In this document: positions 60,906-64,000 of the stretch, piece by piece | Position numbering within the stretch: the stretch's first letter is position 1 | Layout: each line of letters starts with the position of its first letter | DNA from: Parasedimentitalea denitrificans | GTDB taxonomy: Bacteria; Pseudomonadota; Alphaproteobacteria; Rhodobacterales; Rhodobacteraceae | Direction of reading: 5' to 3' | Length of the DNA: 64,000 nt | Assembly (NCBI RefSeq): GCF_011813015.1 | Contig: NZ_QHLQ01000005.1 | Location: forward strand, 124,001-188,000 | The notes under the pieces: model-generated | The model's input: only the letters and a program-made list of their open reading frames with translations | What the model was told of the DNA's origin: nothing | The model's database searches: none | Made by a program: the position numbers and the translations under genes

Positions 60906-63635
60906 TTATTCCTCGGCACCCGCTTCGTCTTCATCATTGTTCTGCTCAGCGATCCAAGCAACTGAGACGACTTCCTCGTTTTTGCCAGTGTTGAACACTT
61001 TGACGCCACCAGCGCTGCGAGATCGGAATGAGATCCCTTCGACTGGAACGCGGATCGACTGTCCCTTGGACGTGGCAAGCATGATCTGGTCTGCCAGTTC
61101 GACCGGGAATGTCGCGACAATTTCATTGCCCTTCATCGCAGCAACCCCTTGTCCGCCACGGCCGCTAACGCGGTAATCGTGCGAGGACGTCAGGTTGCCT
61201 GCACCACCTTTGTTGATGGTGACGAGTAGGTCATTTGCCGACAACATTTCCTGGTAACGATCTTCGGACAGAGCGCCTTCGATCTCTTCACCGTTCTCGT
61301 CCTCGGAAACATCGCTGCCCAGTTCCGACCGGAACCGTTTGATAAAGGCACTGCGTTCGGCAGGTTCGGCGTCAAAGTGACGGATGACCGACATCGAAAC
61401 CACTTCGGCACCTTCGGCCAGTTTGATGCCACGCACTCCGACAGAGCTTCGGCTGTTGAAGACACGAACCTCGGTGGTGGGGAAGCGGATGGCGCGACCT
61501 GCACTGGTGACCAGCATTACATCTTCGTCTTCGGAGCAGATGCGAGCATTGATCAGTTTGGTGTCGGCGTGCTCATCCTCAAACTTCATCGCGATCTTGC
61601 CGTTTGATTTCACATTGGTGAAATCAGACAGCCGGTTCCGTCGCACGGTGCCGGCAGATGTGGCAAAGACAATCTGCAGATCGGCCCATTCTTTGTCCGG
61701 ACGGTCCACTGGCATGATGGCCGCGATAGAAACGCCGGTTGGGATTGGCAAGATATTGACGATGGCCTTGCCCTTGCCGGTGCGGCTGGACTGCGGCAAG
61801 CGCCAGGTCTTTAGTTTGTAGACCATGCCTTCGGTGGTGAAGAACAGAAGCTGCGTATGGGTGTTGGCCACAAAGAGGGACGTGATGACGTCCTCTTCCT
61901 TGGTCTGCATCCCGGACACACCCTTGCCGCCACGTTTCTGGGCGCGGAAATCTGCCAGCGGTGTGCGTTTGATGTAGCCACCAGAAGTCACGGTTACGAC
62001 CATGTCTTCGCGCTCAATCAAGTCTTCGTCGTCCATGTCACCGGACCAGTCGACGATCTCGGTGCGGCGCGGCACAGCGAATTGCTCGCGCACCTCGGCC
62101 AGCTCGTCCGAGATGATGCCCATGATGCGTTCACGTGAGCCGAGGATCTCAAGGTATTCCTTGATCTTCTTTGCCAGCTCTTCCAACTCGTCGGTGACTT
62201 CCTTGACCCCAATCTGAGTCAGGCGTTGCAGTCGAAGTTCCAGAATGGCGCGGGCCTGGGTTTCGGACAGGTTATAGGTACCGTCTTCATTGGCCGTATG
62301 GGTCGGATCATCAATCAGCTTGATGTATTCCAAGATCGGTTGCGCCGGCCAGCGGCGGGTCATCAGTTTTTCACGCGCCTCAGCCGCGTCTGCGGATGAG
62401 CGGATAGTGGCGACGATTTCGTCGATGTTGGTAACGGCAACCGCCAAACCACACAAAATGTGGCTGCGTTCGCGCGCCTTGCGCAGCAGGTAAGCTGTGC
62501 GACGTGCAACAACGTCTTCGCGGAAATCGATGAACGAGGTTAGGAAGCGACGCAGAGTCAGCGTTTCAGGACGACCACTATTCAACGCGAGCATGTTGCA
62601 GCCAAAATAGGTCTGCATGGGCGAGAACCGGTATAGTTGGTTCAAAACCACCTCGGGTGTGGCATCCCGTTTCAGTTCGATTACGACGCGCACACCGTTA
62701 CGATCAGATTCATCCTGAACGTGGGCGACACCTTCGATCTTCTTTTCGCGAACCTGTTCGGCGATCTTTTCGATCATCGCCGCCTTGTTCACCTGATAGG
62801 GGATCTCATCAACGACGATAGCATAGCGATCACGGCGAATTTCTTCGACGCGAGTTTTGGCGCGGATAACGACAGAGCCACGACCTTCCAAATAGGCTTT
62901 GCGTGCGCCAGAGCGACCTAGCATGACGCCGCCAGTAGGGAAGTCGGGACCGGGCACATATTCGATCAGCTGTTCGCTGGTCAGGTCTGGATCCTCGATC
63001 AAGGCCTGAGTGGCATCGATCACTTCGCCCAGGTTGTGTGGCGGAATGTTAGTGGCCATACCAACCGCAATACCACCAGCACCATTGACCAGCATGTTCG
63101 GGAAGCGTGCTGGGAGAACCGTAGGTTCCTGATCCTTGCCGTCGTAGTTATCTTGAAAGTCGACAGTGTCCTTGTCGATGTCAGCCAGCACAAAGGCTGC
63201 CGGTTTGTCCATGCGGACCTCGGTATAACGCATTGCAGCTGCGTTATCGCCATCCATCGAACCAAAGTTGCCTTGGCCATCCAGCAGGGGCAGCGACATC
63301 GAGAAGTCCTGCGCCATTCGAACCAGCGCATCATAGATCGCGCTGTCGCCATGCGGGTGATATTTACCCATCACATCACCGACAGGACGCGCCGATTTCC
63401 GATATGACTTGTCGTGAGTGTTGTTTGTCTCGTGCATCGCGTAAAGAATGCGACGGTGCACCGGTTTCAACCCGTCCCGCAGGTCAGGAATAGCACGACT
63501 GACGATGACGGACATCGCATAGTCGAGATAAGAGGTCCGCATTTCGGATTCGATAGAGACGGTAGGACCATCATAAATCGGCCGAGAAGGGGGTGTTTCA
63601 TCCATATTTTCAGGAGTTTCCGGCGTGTCGCTCAC
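60906..63635 (-). CDS. gyrA: DNA gyrase subunit A
   Basis: A 909-residue topoisomerase subunit cutting and rejoining DNA during negative supercoiling. The catalytic tyrosine is in [10 protein letters not shown]. The quinolone-resistance region reads [17 protein letters not shown], so the positions equal to Ser83 and Asp87 of E. coli are the sensitive type. The C-terminal beta-pinwheel contains the GyrA box QKRGGKG. A GTG start at 63635 ([13 protein letters not shown]) fits family length; ATG 63605 is possible. The last residues are acidic ([11 protein letters not shown]). Confidence 0.97.
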   Translation of the reverse strand: MSDTPETPENMDETPPSRPIYDGPTVSIESEMRTSYLDYAMSVIVSRAIPDLRDGLKPVHRRILYAMHETNNTHDKSYRKSARPVGDVMGKYHPHGDSAIYDALVRMAQDFSMSLPLLDGQGNFGSMDGDNAAAMRYTEVRMDKPAAFVLADIDKDTVDFQDNYDGKDQEPTVLPARFPNMLVNGAGGIAVGMATNIPPHNLGEVIDATQALIEDPDLTSEQLIEYVPGPDFPTGGVMLGRSGARKAYLEGRGSVVIRAKTRVEEIRRDRYAIVVDEIPYQVNKAAMIEKIAEQVREKKIEGVAHVQDESDRNGVRVVIELKRDATPEVVLNQLYRFSPMQTYFGCNMLALNSGRPETLTLRRFLTSFIDFREDVVARRTAYLLRKARERSHILCGLAVAVTNIDEIVATIRSSADAAEAREKLMTRRWPAQPILEYIKLIDDPTHTANEDGTYNLSETQARAILELRLQRLTQIGVKEVTDELEELAKKIKEYLEILGSRERIMGIISDELAEVREQFAVPRRTEIVDWSGDMDDEDLIEREDMVVTVTSGGYIKRTPLADFRAQKRGGKGVSGMQTKEEDVITSLFVANTHTQLLFFTTEGMVYKLKTWRLPQSSRTGKGKAIVNILPIPTGVSIAAIMPVDRPDKEWADLQIVFATSAGTVRRNRLSDFTNVKSNGKIAMKFEDEHADTKLINARICSEDEDVMLVTSAGRAIRFPTTEVRVFNSRSSVGVRGIKLAEGAEVVSMSVIRHFDAEPAERSAFIKRFRSELGSDVSEDENGEEIEGALSEDRYQEMLSANDLLVTINKGGAGNLTSSHDYRVSGRGGQGVAAMKGNEIVATFPVELADQIMLATSKGQSIRVPVEGISFRSRSAGGVKVFNTGKNEEVVSVAWIAEQNNDEDEAGAEE

Positions 63636-63828
63636 GTGTGCTGCCCGTTGTTATTGATGGGTCTATATCTAGTAGATGCACCCTATCAGAGAGGGTACAT
63701 GGGGCGCAAGCAAGCAGAATTGCAGACCATCAATTAGGCGCTGAATTTCAAGTAACATGTTGGTTTTGGCCTTATTTAACCAGTTTCGGGCTACCATTGT
63801 CGGACACACCCAAAAACTGGAGGCAAAA

Positions 63829-64000
63829 ATGGAGCCGTCTGAAACCGAGTTAATGTTAAAAGGCTATGGTCTGACCACTGCAGAGTTCACCTATTATATG
63901 CCGGACCATGTTCACGTTCTGAACACATATGTCTGGCAAGACTATGATCTAATGCCAGATCACCCCAAGCTGTTTAAATTTATAGAATTCTGGCAACGAG
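63829..64000 (+). CDS. usg: Usg family protein, N-terminal part
   Basis: This gene runs off the right edge; 57 codons are visible. ELMLKGYGLTTAEFTYYMPD and NTYVWQDYDLMPDHPKL match the small Usg-like family of Alphaproteobacteria (about 90 residues; function unknown). The start ATG 63829 has the clear ribosome site GGAGG 6 bases before it. It is divergent from gyrA with 193 bases between. Confidence 0.8.
   Translation, partial: MEPSETELMLKGYGLTTAEFTYYMPDHVHVLNTYVWQDYDLMPDHPKLFKFIEFWQR

Overview
The window looks like ordinary chromosome from a marine Rhodobacteraceae bacterium (Roseobacter group, Alphaproteobacteria). Several things point there. The block dusB-ntrB-ntrC-ntrY-ntrX-trkA-trkH-hfq-hflX has a typical alphaproteobacterial order. 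NtrC lacks the sigma-54 contact loop, as in Rhodobacter. The window also has a COX15-type heme A synthase, a non-pyrrolysine MttB-like methyltransferase, DUF6477/DUF6456 proteins and a Usg-family protein. Moderate GC and dense, short operons fit. I see no rRNA, tRNA, CRISPR array, prophage or insertion sequence. Both edges cut a gene: the end of cimA on the left and the start of a usg gene on the right.

Layout. 1-9.8 kb: cimA end and a squalene/phytoene-synthase-like protein, MFS transporter, DNA glycosylase, esterase, a 480-base gap with a hairpin-forming repeat pair, rluE, an HNH protein, a P-loop ATPase-metA operon, a FadL-type porin and a DMT exporter. 9.9-19.6 kb: guaA, MttB-like methyltransferase, two family-restricted DUF proteins around a gap with DnaA-box-like sites, peroxiredoxin, a lysine-rich orphan protein, lipA, hpt, a COQ10-like protein and a 650-base gap. 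19.6-34.4 kb: ispD-ispF-pgpA-cinA (minus strand), then dusB-ntrBC, ntrYX, a lipoprotein gene, trkA-trkH, hfq-hflX (nitrogen signalling, potassium uptake and RNA chaperone). 34.5-48.7 kb: penicillin-acylase-type hydrolase, beta-hydroxyacid dehydrogenase, SYLF lipoprotein, hemB, a membrane protein, mfd, Bcr-type MFS pump, and a DsbA-like/AMP-ligase pair divergent from an XRE-cupin regulator. 48.9-64 kb: YejA-type binding protein, a candidate small RNA, 3-hydroxybutyrate dehydrogenase, DUF502, psuK-psuG, divergently overlapping DUF4198/HupE genes, a ThiE-like protein, trmJ, ctaA-carboxypeptidase M32, gyrA and usg.

Most genes are housekeeping. The observations most worth a second look are: a promoter-plus-terminator unit near 50.8-50.9 kb that looks like an unannotated small RNA; a dispersed intergenic repeat present singly and as an inverted pair; NtrC and NtrX both without a GAFTGA loop; a lysine-rich 301-residue orphan protein; a MetA with Glu111, which predicts acetyl-CoA rather than succinyl-CoA use; and two metal-linked genes whose 5' ends overlap head to head. 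I found no convincing new multi-gene system such as a defence island.
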